Assembly (NCBI RefSeq): GCF_934190775.1
Contig: NZ_CAKPTG010000006.1
Location: forward strand, 1 to 64,000
From: an uncultured Phascolarctobacterium sp.
Lineage (GTDB): Bacteria; Bacillota; Negativicutes; Acidaminococcales; Acidaminococcaceae
DNA: 64,000 nucleotides
Direction: 5' to 3'
The position numbers and the translations under genes are program-made. Below, piece after piece: positions 52,965 to 61,633 of the stretch. Position 1 is the first letter of the stretch. Each line of letters opens with the position of its first letter. A model generated the notes under the pieces. It saw nothing but the letters and a program-made list of their open reading frames with translations. It was not told the DNA's origin and ran no database searches.

Positions 52965-54575
52965 CTACTTCTGCAGCACCTCTACCTTACAGCGGTGCTG
53001 CTTTGTTTTCTTGGAATAGCCTATACCGACAGCCAAAATCCGTCCTTTATAACGCTTGCTACCATCTCCCAGAGTTCCGGCAAATTTGAGCGCATACTGC
53101 CTGCGTTTAATCTGCTCAATCGCTTCCTCAGGCGTATAGTCCACCTTCAGCTCTAATATAAGACAATCATCGTTTTCCTGATAGGGATAGAAGATAAAGT
53201 CAACATAGCCTGTCCCGGCCTTATCCTCCCTCTGGACATTATATCTGTCACGTGCTGCCAGATATATGAGATTAACAATAGCAGCCAGTTCGGTTTCATT
53301 GTTATACGCCAACAGCGGTGTTTCCGTATTATGCGCAAATTCCAGAATCCTGCTCATTGTAGCGGTATCACCCTTAAGCGTAGCCTGCAGCATCGCTTCC
53401 GATTTTATTGCCAGCTGATGTACATAGCCCAAGGAATCCTTGTTCAGGAGCAGCTCATTAAATTTATCCATCAATTCCTTATTCGGGATGAACACTTTAC
53501 CATTTTCATATGTCAGCAGACCATAAACAACCATCGCAGAAAAAATCTGCTGCTTAGTATTAAGCTCCAGCAGCATAGCCGCATATTCCTGAATTTTCAA
53601 TGGTATGCGTTCGCCTGCAGCCATCAGTGCCAAATCATCTCGCACCGCCGTCACATTGTTGCGGATATAATAAAATAATTCGTCATAGGGACCAGAGCTG
53701 GTCCAATAATTATAAAGCTGGTTATTCTGCAAAGCCATAACCACTGAACGCGGATTATACAGCAAATTACCGGCAGCAGTGTGATAACCGTCGTACCACA
53801 TTTTCAAGCCTTCACGTGTAACCTGTGGTTTAGGCGTCAAAGCCTGATACTTGGCAAACAGCGCATCTACTTCCGCATCATCAAACCCGAAAACATCACT
53901 ATATAACGACATCGTCGCCATATTATATTCAGCAAAGGTATTTAATTCCGAGCCGCTGGTATATTTTGATATCGGCAGCACACCCGTCATATACGCCAGC
54001 TGGACATAAACTCTGTCCTTCAGCAAATCCTTTAAGAACAGCAGATATTTTTTCCTGTCATCTTCAGAAATAAAGGCAGCGTGAAAGATAGCATCCCATT
54101 CGTCAAAAATGAAAATAAATCTTTCGCCCGTCGCTGCAGTAATCCTTTCCAAATCCTCAGCTACGCCGCCTGCCGCACGATAATCAACATCTGGATAAGC
54201 CTTATGCAAATCGTTCTTTAAGGCATCGGCAATATTATCTATATAGCTTTGGTAATCATTGCTGCTGATTCTGCTGAAATCAATATAAATAACATTATAT
54301 TGATTGATGTGTTGCATAGCCTCAGCATCACGACCTATGGTTAACTGTGCAAAAAGCTTTTTTGTAGCAGCGCTTTTAGTCAAAAATGCTCCCAGCATAT
54401 TGGCCATAACTGTTTTGCCAAAACGGCGCGGGCGCGTAATACATACATACTTGCCATTGGTGCCTATACGCTGCAGCATTTGGCCTATAAAAGCAGTTTT
54501 ATCAACAAAATATGTACTTTTAGCCATCTCCTCGTATAAAACTGCCGGAGAAAAAGTATTTAACAACAGGCCCAT
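52965..54575 (-). CDS. AAA-ATPase-like / PD-(D/E)XK nuclease domain protein
   Basis: A 536-residue protein with the AAA-ATPase-like N-terminal domain (YFVDKTAFIGQML, P-loop variant RPRRFGKTVMANML, FIFDEWDAIF as Walker B) and a C-terminal PD-(D/E)XK-like domain (GYVDFIFYP, LILELKVDYTPEEAIEQI, then KRRQYA). These correspond to Pfam AAA-ATPase_like plus PDDEXK_9. The family is abundant in gut anaerobes and has no settled function; mobile-element or defence roles have been suggested. Base composition is more AT-rich than flanking genes. Monocistronic. Confidence 0.88.
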   Translation of the reverse strand: MGLLLNTFSPAVLYEEMAKSTYFVDKTAFIGQMLQRIGTNGKYVCITRPRRFGKTVMANMLGAFLTKSAATKKLFAQLTIGRDAEAMQHINQYNVIYIDFSRISSNDYQSYIDNIADALKNDLHKAYPDVDYRAAGGVAEDLERITAATGERFIFIFDEWDAIFHAAFISEDDRKKYLLFLKDLLKDRVYVQLAYMTGVLPISKYTSGSELNTFAEYNMATMSLYSDVFGFDDAEVDALFAKYQALTPKPQVTREGLKMWYDGYHTAAGNLLYNPRSVVMALQNNQLYNYWTSSGPYDELFYYIRNNVTAVRDDLALMAAGERIPLKIQEYAAMLLELNTKQQIFSAMVVYGLLTYENGKVFIPNKELMDKFNELLLNKDSLGYVHQLAIKSEAMLQATLKGDTATMSRILEFAHNTETPLLAYNNETELAAIVNLIYLAARDRYNVQREDKAGTGYVDFIFYPYQENDDCLILELKVDYTPEEAIEQIKRRQYALKFAGTLGDGSKRYKGRILAVGIGYSKKTKQHRCKVEVLQK

Positions 54576-54666
54576 ATGATTCTCCCCCTTGCTTTTTGCG
54601 CATAGTCTGTATTACTGATTATAACATACATTTTACAAGCGTTCTCTATTCCATTAAGCGTTTAAC

Positions 54667-55041
54667 CTATACCCCTTTACCCGCCAGCACGCCTGCTCCC
54701 GCAGCCAGCAGCCCCAAAAGCAGGCTGCCGCCGCTATACGCTGCCGCAGCGGCGACATTGCCCTCCGTCAGCAGCATCAGGCTTTCATAGCCGAACGAGG
54801 AAAAGGTAGTAAAGCCACCCAACAAGCCTACGCAAAGAAACAGGCGCCAGGCTGCAGGCAGCAGCCCCCGCTCCACAATCAGCGTCATCAGAAGGCCCAT
54901 GCAAAAGCAGCCTATAATATTAATAGCAAAGGTTCCCCAGGGAAGCGCGCTGCCGCTCGCCCTGCTGATAAAATTGCCCAGCATGTAACGGCACACTGCG
55001 CCCAGGGCACCGCCAACTGCTACACTGATTATTTCCATCAT
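54667..55041 (-). CDS. crcB: Fluoride channel CrcB/Fluc
   Basis: A 124-residue protein with four helices and the family motifs GGALGAVCRYMLG, LPWGTFAINIIGCFCMG and GLLGGFTTFSSFGYES. It forms an antiparallel dimer that expels fluoride. The ATG overlaps the Hpt gene stop, so it is the last gene of a signalling operon. No fluoride riboswitch is visible in front of it, as expected for an internal gene. Confidence 0.93.
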   Translation of the reverse strand: MMEIISVAVGGALGAVCRYMLGNFISRASGSALPWGTFAINIIGCFCMGLLMTLIVERGLLPAAWRLFLCVGLLGGFTTFSSFGYESLMLLTEGNVAAAAAYSGGSLLLGLLAAGAGVLAGKGV

Positions 55042-55403
55042 GCACTCTCCAGCTGCTCAATATATTGCAGTGTATGCTGCCAATGTGTCTTCAGCGCCGC
55101 CAGCTTTGCCTGCAGTTGTGGCACGGTATATTCCTCACTGCGCAGCACATTCACAATATCGGCAAACTGCGCCTGCAGGCCGGTCAGCCCCAGCGTTGCA
55201 CACACGCCCTTCAGATTGTGCGCATAACGCAGCACCTCCTGCCAGTTGCCTACCTCCGCAGCCTCCTCCATCAATCTGTAATCATCCGTTGTCAGCAGCT
55301 TGCGCAAAAAACGCACATACATCGCTTCACTGTCCATAAAGCGCTCCTCCAGCGCTTCCTTGATATCAATCGCCACATACTGTGGCAGTTCCTGTAAACG
55401 CAC
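55038..55403 (-). CDS. Histidine phosphotransfer (Hpt) domain protein
   Basis: GTG 55403 is chosen because AAAGGGG lies just upstream and it avoids overlap with the kinase gene; a longer frame begins at 55445. The 121-residue protein is a single Hpt domain with the phospho-accepting His62 in YAHNLKGVCATLGL. It should relay phosphate from the receiver of the adjacent hybrid kinase to a separate response regulator, which is not encoded here. Confidence 0.85.
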   Translation of the reverse strand: MRLQELPQYVAIDIKEALEERFMDSEAMYVRFLRKLLTTDDYRLMEEAAEVGNWQEVLRYAHNLKGVCATLGLTGLQAQFADIVNVLRSEEYTVPQLQAKLAALKTHWQHTLQYIEQLESA

Positions 55404-55425
55404 AGCTTCGCACCCCTTTCTGCTT

Positions 55426-57927
55426 TTAACGCTGCAGGTACACACTCATCATCTGCGCCAGCAGCTTCATCTGTACGGGCTTCACCATAAAATCGTTCAT
55501 GCCAGCAGCCCTCGCCCGTTCCACGTCGCTGCTGTCGCTATTACCGGTCAGCGCCAGAATCGGCACTGTACGCACATCAGAGCGCTGCAGCGCTCTGATG
55601 GCCTTGGCTGCCTCGCAGCCGTCCATTTCCGGCATCTGCATATCCATCAGCACCATGCTGATGCTGCCCTCGTCCGAAGCCTCAAACAGCTCCACAGCCT
55701 CCTTGCCGTCGCAGGCAGGCACAACCTCCAGGCCGTTCATCGTCAGCAGCTCGCTGATTATTTCCATGTTGATATTGTTGTCCTCGGCTACCAGGATTTT
55801 GCAACCGGCAAAATCCTCCAGCTTCGGCTGCGCATCCTGCGGCTTGCTTTCCACCTTTTTCACGATGTTGAACGGCAGGGAAATAATCACGCAGGTGCCT
55901 TCATCAACACGACTGCTGATGTGAATGCTGCCATCCATACGCTCCACCAGGCTTTTGACAATTGTCATGCCCAAACCGGTGCCGGTAACGCGCGGCACAC
56001 CAAAACGGCTGTCGCGTTCAAACGGCTTATAAATCTTCTCCAGGAATTTGGCCGACATACCACAGCCGGTATCCTTGATGACAAAGGTAAAATGCACGCG
56101 GTTGCGCTCGTTCCCTGGCTCGCGACGCGCCAGGAAGCTGATTTTGCCATGTGCCTTGGTATATTTAAGCGCATTCGACAAAATATTATTCAAAATCTGC
56201 TGCAAGCCCTGCAAATCGCCGCTCACCATTTCGTCAGCGTTAAGCATCAGCTGAGAATCAAAGAACTTTTGCTCCAGCTCGGCCTGCGCCGCAAAAATAT
56301 CACTGGTATCCTGTGCCACCTTGGCCATCGTAAAGGTTTCCTGCACATGCTCCACCTTACCATTGTCCAATCGTGCCATTTCCAGGATATCATTAATCAA
56401 GGTCAGCAGCTGTTGGCCTGCGGTGCGTATTTTGCGGATATATTCCTTCACCTGCATGCAGTCATCCTTGTGCAGCTCTGCCAGCTCCGCCATGCCGATA
56501 ATGCCGTTGAGCGGCGCACGCATATCATGCGACAGTGCGGAGAAGAACATATTTCTCGATTTGGCGTTTTCGCGTGCTACCTGCAGTGCCTGCTCCGTCA
56601 GCTGCAGATGCTCCAGCTCCTTCTGCTTTTCAGCCTCCACCTCACGGAAGAAGAAAACTGCTTCATCCTCATTCAGCAAATCATCGCGCATAAGACGGAC
56701 ATTCAGCCATCTGTATTCCTTGCCGAAGCGATAGCGGAACTCACCGCCGAAGTCATTAATGTGACGCTCCACCAGCTCCTTGATATGCTCACGCGCAAAG
56801 CTGGTCGCAAACTCATCGGTAGCCTCCGGCTCCACATTCTTTATCATCTCCTGCAACAGCTCATCATAATCTCCCTCCGGCTCCTGCGGCCCCGGACTGG
56901 TGCTCTTTAGCATATAATAACGTCCGGTAACGTAATTTACTCTGAACACCGCCAGGAAGGATTTGCTCATGACGCGGATAACCTCATTGATGCTCTGCAG
57001 CTGCTTGTTCAGCATATGCTCACGCAGCGCCAAACCGGCAGCCAGCAGCAGAAAAATGGCCAGCGTCAGGCTGAACCACTGCATCAGGCTTTCATAATCA
57101 CCCAGCAGGAAGTCATATGGAATGGTTACAATAGATATCCAGCCTTTTTCAGAAACGGTGTAATAAACACCGCGCTTATTACCTTCATAGTCAGTAATAT
57201 AAGATACATCACTGTCAGAATCACGGATTTCCTTAAAGATTTTATCTACATAAGGTTGCTCTTCTTCTATCGACAGATTGCGGTCGTTGATAGTAAACAT
57301 AATATTACCTGACGGATCGCAGAGATAATAATAGCTGTGCCGGGGAAGCTTATTGTCAGCAAGCAGACCGTTCAGACGCTCCGGATAAAGATTCAGCGCC
57401 AGTACATTGTCATCGCCAAAGCGCACAGCCATCGTCAGCAAGCGTTCATTATTCTTACCGTATTTATATATATTAGTATAAGCCACGCCGCTTTTATTGC
57501 TCAATGCCGCCTGATACCATTTCAGCGAAGCAACATCTGTCGGCTGTCCCTCCAGGCGCTTGCCGATAAGATGCCCGTGAACGACAGCGCACATGTCAAA
57601 ACGGCCCACATCAGCATTTTTTTCCATGTAGTCGGTAAAATGCGTCAGCGCCTCCTCCAGCTCCGCATCCGTCATATCAGGCTTCATTTCCAGCATATGT
57701 GCCAGGTTCTGCGCAGCACTGCGCAGCAGCATTTCCTGAGCTTTTATGCGTCCTGTTTCCCTTGTGGCAAAGCGGGCTGCCAGCTGCTGTCCCATAATAT
57801 GCGAATTATCCAATATTTTTTCGCGCACAATATACAGGCTCACTAAGGAAACCAGCAGGAAGAAAGCGAAGATGCCTATGCTGTATAGAGATACCTTTAT
57901 TCTGTTCCTAAAAAATTTAAAGTCCAT
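55426..57927 (-). CDS. Hybrid sensor histidine kinase with Cache-type sensor and receiver
   Basis: An 833-residue membrane kinase. Helix 1 is at about 13-34 and helix 2 at about 283-303, enclosing an extracytoplasmic Cache-like domain. A PAS-like region follows (about 320-435, GGEFRYRFGKEYRWLNVRL). Then come HisKA with H467 in FSALSHDMRAPLNG, HATPase (NNILSNALKYT, GTGLGMTIVKSLVERM) and a C-terminal receiver with D762 in MDMQMPEMDG. With the Hpt gene 22 nt downstream it forms a multistep phosphorelay. Signal and output are unknown. Confidence 0.92.
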   Translation of the reverse strand: MDFKFFRNRIKVSLYSIGIFAFFLLVSLVSLYIVREKILDNSHIMGQQLAARFATRETGRIKAQEMLLRSAAQNLAHMLEMKPDMTDAELEEALTHFTDYMEKNADVGRFDMCAVVHGHLIGKRLEGQPTDVASLKWYQAALSNKSGVAYTNIYKYGKNNERLLTMAVRFGDDNVLALNLYPERLNGLLADNKLPRHSYYYLCDPSGNIMFTINDRNLSIEEEQPYVDKIFKEIRDSDSDVSYITDYEGNKRGVYYTVSEKGWISIVTIPYDFLLGDYESLMQWFSLTLAIFLLLAAGLALREHMLNKQLQSINEVIRVMSKSFLAVFRVNYVTGRYYMLKSTSPGPQEPEGDYDELLQEMIKNVEPEATDEFATSFAREHIKELVERHINDFGGEFRYRFGKEYRWLNVRLMRDDLLNEDEAVFFFREVEAEKQKELEHLQLTEQALQVARENAKSRNMFFSALSHDMRAPLNGIIGMAELAELHKDDCMQVKEYIRKIRTAGQQLLTLINDILEMARLDNGKVEHVQETFTMAKVAQDTSDIFAAQAELEQKFFDSQLMLNADEMVSGDLQGLQQILNNILSNALKYTKAHGKISFLARREPGNERNRVHFTFVIKDTGCGMSAKFLEKIYKPFERDSRFGVPRVTGTGLGMTIVKSLVERMDGSIHISSRVDEGTCVIISLPFNIVKKVESKPQDAQPKLEDFAGCKILVAEDNNINMEIISELLTMNGLEVVPACDGKEAVELFEASDEGSISMVLMDMQMPEMDGCEAAKAIRALQRSDVRTVPILALTGNSDSSDVERARAAGMNDFMVKPVQMKLLAQMMSVYLQR

Positions 57928-58025
57928 AAGTCCTCCATTGAGCCATTGTCAACAAACAAGTGCATATTTCATGCATACATATTTTATTATATAACACCCG
58001 GCACATCTCTACAAGTGCACACGTC

Positions 58026-58106
58026 AAAAAGCCGCCTGCGGAGGTAGGAATTTCCTCTGCAGGCAGCTGATTAGGTATTAATGTATAAATATGCTTGTTG
58101 CGTTAC
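58026..58106. repeat. Hairpin repeat A
   Basis: GCCGCCTGCGGAGG (58031-58044) pairs with CCTCTGCAGGCAGC (58054-58067), allowing two G-U or mismatched positions. The following TTAATGTATAAATATGCTTG resembles the sequence after repeats B and C. It is not downstream of any gene on either strand, so it may be a displaced copy of a terminator. Confidence 0.65.
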
Positions 58107-58219
58107 TATTGTTAACTAAAATATGGTATTAGGTAACGATGAGGGCAAAGGGGAAGGAGTAGGATTCTAATTTTGTTGTTAAAGAAAGAGTTATTTTGTA
58201 TACAAAATTCTCTGCACTA

Positions 58220-58300
58220 AAAAAGAGAAAAGCTGCCTGCGGAAGTAATTATTACATCTGCAAACAGCTGAATACATCTTAATGTGTAATTGCTATGATA
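58220..58300. repeat. Hairpin repeat B, also the vsr terminator
   Basis: AGCTGCCTGCGGAAGTAAT and ATTACATCTGCAAACAGCT (58231-58269) pair over most of their length. On the minus strand it follows the vsr stop and is trailed by TTTTCTCTTTTTT, so it can act as terminator. Confidence 0.65.
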
Positions 58301-58302
58301 TG

Positions 58303-58716
58303 TCATTGAATTTCCAACAAACGGATAGTTTCCTTCACTTTTTCCACACACCCTTGCAAGTCATGCAAAATCTCATCCTCCCAAAACCTGATAACAATCC
58401 AGCCATTATCCCTAAGCATAATCGTATTCTCTAAATCACGTTCTATATTGCGTTTGATTTTATTATCCCAATACACACTATTATGCTTAATCTGGTGCTC
58501 ATGAAAATTCTTTCCATGCCAAAACACACCATCACAAAAAATCACTATCTTGTATTTAGTAATAACTATATCAGGATGACAATCATATATACGATAGTAT
58601 TTTCTGTATCGAATGCCTTCATGCCAGAGAGCTTTACGCAATAACACCTCTATTTTGGTATCCTTGCCTTTTATTCTACTCATAGTTTTAGACACTATTG
58701 CATTTTTCGCATCCAT
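58303..58716 (-). CDS. vsr: Vsr-type very short patch repair endonuclease
   Basis: ATG 58716 (MDAKNAIVSKTMSRIKGKDT) follows GGTGG; the longer frame from 58833 overlaps the methyltransferase and does not look like Vsr. The 137-residue protein has MSRIKGKDTKIEVLLRKAL, IRYRKYYRIYDCHPDIV (D49), IFCDGVFWHG (D62, H67) and VIRFWEDEI. These match Vsr nucleases, which nick next to T:G mismatches created when 5-methylcytosine deaminates. Its place right after a C5 methyltransferase is the expected partnership. It is slightly shorter than E. coli Vsr (156). Confidence 0.88.
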   Translation of the reverse strand: MDAKNAIVSKTMSRIKGKDTKIEVLLRKALWHEGIRYRKYYRIYDCHPDIVITKYKIVIFCDGVFWHGKNFHEHQIKHNSVYWDNKIKRNIERDLENTIMLRDNGWIVIRFWEDEILHDLQGCVEKVKETIRLLEIQ

Positions 58717-58751
58717 TTGCAAACACCACCAACAAGCATGCAGTAATAATC

Positions 58752-59957
58752 TTATGGTTCGCTTTCCATTATAGTACTTAAAGTTCTTCCCATACGCGTA
58801 ACCATAGGCACAACCAAAGCATTGCCCATACAAAAATATCGGAACTTCTGCGGCATACCAGTATCAGTCCAGTTATCGTCAAAGCCTTGGATACGCTCTG
58901 CTTCAACTTGTGTCAGTAATCTCAGCCTATTATTTTCCGGATCACGAATTACGTGAGTGCTACGATTCAGGCTAGACTCTGACGTCAGCATTGTACGTGC
59001 CGGTGCATCAATAGAATCAGGAAAAGCAATAGCACCTTCACTAAATATATATCTATGACCTGTTTTAGAAGTACGTTCTATCTTCTTAGCGCCCTTAAGG
59101 TATTCCCACTTTTCCAGCTTATAGCCTAAATAATAATCTTCTGCAACATCCTTTTCAAGAATATCACGCAACAAAGTCGGTTCTTCCTCTATAGGTTGAA
59201 CATTAGCAGTATAAATCTGTCCATTTAGCATATAACCTGCATTTTTAAACTCGAAGCTGAAACTTTCTGATACTGTAGGGATATCTTGAAAATCAAGCCT
59301 TTCCTCATTCACAACAAAATTCTGCTCGATTGGGAAACTTCTTGCAAAAAAGCCTATAGAACTTATTATATGCTTAGGATTTTGTCTGTTCATTCTTTCT
59401 GCATAACGAGTATCTGTAGAATACGCAAAAATAAAAGTCCTGCGACGCCTTTGTGCAGCGCCATACTCAGCTGCATTAACCACACGCCATTCTACAGCAT
59501 AACCCAAAGCAGCCAAACAAGCAAGGATTACACCAAAATCACGTCCTCGCTGAGATGCAGGCGATTTTAATAATCTGTCGACATTCTCTAGCAATATAAA
59601 AGGTGCGTGTTTAGCTTCCAAAGTGTCACGTATCTGCCACCAAAGAACACCTTTTTTTCCTTCTAAACCAGCAGAGCCTGGCAATGGTCTGGCAACAGAA
59701 TAATCCTGGCAAGGAAAACCTCCAACAAGCAGATTATGGTCAGGTATATTATGCTTATCTACAACAGAGATATCTACGCCGGTAAATTCATCAACATCGC
59801 CCCAATGTTGGACATAACAGTCATGAGCCCATTGTTTTGTCTTTCCAGGTTCCCATTGAGAAAACCACACTGTATGAAAATCGCTGGAAGCACGCTCCAA
59901 GCCAAGGCGGAACCCTCCTACCCCCGCAAAGAGCTCGCAAACTGTTTTCTCCATCAT
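58752..59957 (-). CDS. DNA (cytosine-5)-methyltransferase of the R-M system
   Basis: A 401-residue enzyme with C5-methyltransferase motif I LFAGVGGFRLG (9-19), motif IV GGFPCQDYSVAR (catalytic C83), motif VI ENVDRL (124-129) and motif VIII QRRRRTF. The target domain spans about 180-310. Motifs IX-X are RLLTQVEAERIQGF and CMGNALVVPMV. Paired with a Sau3AI-type nuclease it should protect GATC by making GATm5C, although specificity is inferred. It has its own strong promoter. Vsr lies 35 nt downstream. Confidence 0.92.
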   Translation of the reverse strand: MMEKTVCELFAGVGGFRLGLERASSDFHTVWFSQWEPGKTKQWAHDCYVQHWGDVDEFTGVDISVVDKHNIPDHNLLVGGFPCQDYSVARPLPGSAGLEGKKGVLWWQIRDTLEAKHAPFILLENVDRLLKSPASQRGRDFGVILACLAALGYAVEWRVVNAAEYGAAQRRRRTFIFAYSTDTRYAERMNRQNPKHIISSIGFFARSFPIEQNFVVNEERLDFQDIPTVSESFSFEFKNAGYMLNGQIYTANVQPIEEEPTLLRDILEKDVAEDYYLGYKLEKWEYLKGAKKIERTSKTGHRYIFSEGAIAFPDSIDAPARTMLTSESSLNRSTHVIRDPENNRLRLLTQVEAERIQGFDDNWTDTGMPQKFRYFCMGNALVVPMVTRMGRTLSTIMESEP

Positions 59958-59986
59958 TCCACGCCTTTCTAATATAATATAAATAT

Positions 59987-60015
59987 ATTATACCATATCC
60001 TAGTAATTTGATCAA
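59987..60015 (-). promoter_or_regulatory. Methyltransferase promoter with GATC in the -35 box
   Basis: On the minus strand TTGATC (60010-60015), a 17-nt spacer and TATAAT (59987-59992), with an extended -10 TG one base upstream. It lies within the 61-nt gap between the nuclease stop and the methyltransferase start. The -35 hexamer contains GATC, the expected target of the system. Confidence 0.8.
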
Positions 60016-60018
60016 GTT

Positions 60019-61500
60019 TTAATTTTCTCTCATTCGTTGATTAATCAAATTCATAATATATGTATTATTAAGCCAAAAGCTCTGCTTCGGCATACGTTGC
60101 CCATCTGGCAACAAATCACTATCTGCCAAAGTACCATTACCTATAATACTGCCATCAGCAAACTGATAATATCTTTTTGCTGTATGCGGACGTATATGTA
60201 TAATTTCAGCATCCGATTTCTTTGGCAAGTTGTTCTTGACTATCGGTCCACTCGCACTAGAAGTTATCTGAAACTTGATGCCAGCCTTTGCAACATCTCT
60301 GACTGCCTCCCATTCACTCTTGACTTTTTCCAGATCATTGACGGACATATTCCATAACAGGCAACCCTTTAAAATATAATTATCATCATGCTTCTGGTAG
60401 ATAACAAAGAGAAATTTCGTCTCACTTAAATACTCATAAAGCGTCGAGTCTTCCCATTCCTCATTAACCAAATCCATAAAACTGAATGGGGGTAGCGGAC
60501 TATTTTCTCTCAAGGAACCCTTTTCATCCAATCGAATAGCTTTAGGAACTATATTGGCTTTGGCAAACTCTTCTGCTCTGTTTGATTTGATGCCCAGCAT
60601 ACGATATGCCAGTTCAATCCATTGCGCTTTGTTGTTATTATATTCTCTATCAAACATACCGCATAACATCTCATCTGATGTACCAATATACTGATTAATT
60701 TTATTCGTGATAATCTCTTCAAAGCTCTTCTTTTCCAGCTCCGCAGGATCAGTTATAATCTCCTCATATGTATTAACGCCCTTAACTATATATTGGTTCA
60801 ATACATATGTCATATATGAGTTCTTATAGCAAAATGCCCTCTTCTTAGCTAAAGTATACGGCGGATAAAACTGTGGCACTATACTTTTAGCTGCAGTCGC
60901 TCCTTTTGTACAGGCACCAAGGTAAATAGTATCGCCTTCCGAAAGCTCTTCTGCCTTGCCAGCCTTGATTTTCTCAATAATTTTACGATAGTCCTGGCGA
61001 ATAATCTCCAAATCCTTGGCAGGCGGAGTAAACAACGTAACATAGTCAATAGAATACATCAGATTGCTTTTCAATGCCTTATCCCTCAAATAATATACCA
61101 ATAAAAGCAATCTGCATTTATCCCATAAATGCGATTTAAAAAAGTCTTCTTCTACTGGCGAATTGTAACTTATCATAGTCAGAACCAGTCTTTCGCCTGC
61201 ACGAAGCTCTCCTTTCTTATTCTTTTCATAAGGAGTTACTTTCAGCTCTACGCCAGCCTTAACAAAGTCTGCGTGTGGATCACTATTAGATTTATAATTA
61301 AAATAGACATTCTCCAATAAATTGCCTAGTCCACCCTTACGATGCTTGTTAGCATAACTGTCAACCTGTTCCGCAGCAACCTGATTACAATCCCGTTCTA
61401 TCTTCCAGCCTATAACATCATAAAAGCTTTTACCTAACAGCTGTTTTGCATATTCTTCTATTGATTTAGGATTTCCATCATCAAATTCATATTTCGCCAT
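60019..61500 (-). CDS. Type II restriction endonuclease, Sau3AI/MutH family
   Basis: ATG 61500 is 8 nt after GAGG; in-frame GTG 61509 and ATG 61506 crowd that site. The 493-residue protein has a MutH-like N-terminal half: GGLGNLLENVYF (E63), ADFVKAGVELKVTP (D78-X6-E85-X-K87), the same D, E, K spacing as MutH. ELSEGDTIYLGACTKGA and NSYMTYVLNQYI are as in Sau3AI. The C-terminal half (about 270-490) corresponds to the pseudo-catalytic effector domain of Sau3AI, and the length agrees (489). It should cut before G in GATC. Base composition is AT-rich compared with the host genes. Confidence 0.92.
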   Translation of the reverse strand: MAKYEFDDGNPKSIEEYAKQLLGKSFYDVIGWKIERDCNQVAAEQVDSYANKHRKGGLGNLLENVYFNYKSNSDPHADFVKAGVELKVTPYEKNKKGELRAGERLVLTMISYNSPVEEDFFKSHLWDKCRLLLLVYYLRDKALKSNLMYSIDYVTLFTPPAKDLEIIRQDYRKIIEKIKAGKAEELSEGDTIYLGACTKGATAAKSIVPQFYPPYTLAKKRAFCYKNSYMTYVLNQYIVKGVNTYEEIITDPAELEKKSFEEIITNKINQYIGTSDEMLCGMFDREYNNNKAQWIELAYRMLGIKSNRAEEFAKANIVPKAIRLDEKGSLRENSPLPPFSFMDLVNEEWEDSTLYEYLSETKFLFVIYQKHDDNYILKGCLLWNMSVNDLEKVKSEWEAVRDVAKAGIKFQITSSASGPIVKNNLPKKSDAEIIHIRPHTAKRYYQFADGSIIGNGTLADSDLLPDGQRMPKQSFWLNNTYIMNLINQRMREN

Positions 61501-61540
61501 ATCCATCACCTCATCATAACCTTACAAATCATCACTTAAT

Positions 61541-61625
61541 AAAAAAGGCATCTGCCAAGCTCGACAGATGCCACTGACTCCCACAGTCAGGCATGACCTC
61601 TCTTAAAGATAGAGCTACCATGCAA
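61541..61625 (-). ncRNA. Structured leader or small RNA with terminator, upstream of the endonuclease
   Basis: On the minus strand three stems follow in order. The first is nested (GCATG / CATGC, 61619-61623 with 61591-61595, inner CTCT/AGAG). The second is CTGACT / AGTCAG (61574-61590). The third is GGCATCTG / CAGATGCC (61547-61572), followed by TTTTTT (61541-61546), a textbook terminator. It ends about 40 nt before the endonuclease start codon. It is either a free RNA of about 85 nt or an attenuator. A 29-codon frame from ATG 61621 runs through the terminator and could be a leader peptide. The RNA family was not recognised. Confidence 0.65.
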
Positions 61626-61633
61626 CTGCTATT

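Larger units (their letters stand above)
57928..58302. other. Intergenic region with two hairpin repeats, vsr end / kinase start
   Basis: No gene is visible. It holds repeat A (58026-58106) and repeat B (58220-58300), both related to the bioB-proximal repeat C (61937-62010). It also holds a perfect 16-bp palindrome centred on GTATAC (58193-58208). The AT-rich left part should contain the kinase promoter on the minus strand. Confidence 0.6.

Noticed and set aside
54667..55445. Fluoride riboswitch controlling crcB
   Set aside because: crcB overlaps the preceding gene and has no leader; nothing resembling the conserved pseudoknot was seen.
55300..56910. 536-codon plus-strand frame opposite the hybrid kinase
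   Set aside because: It is antisense to a complete kinase with all motifs in order. The translation is rich in His, Gln and Leu, typical of antisense frames of GC-biased codons.
58717..58833. N-terminal extension of Vsr
   Set aside because: The 39 extra codons overlap the methyltransferase 3' end, are Cys/Tyr-rich without family similarity, and a ribosome site precedes the shorter start at 58716.
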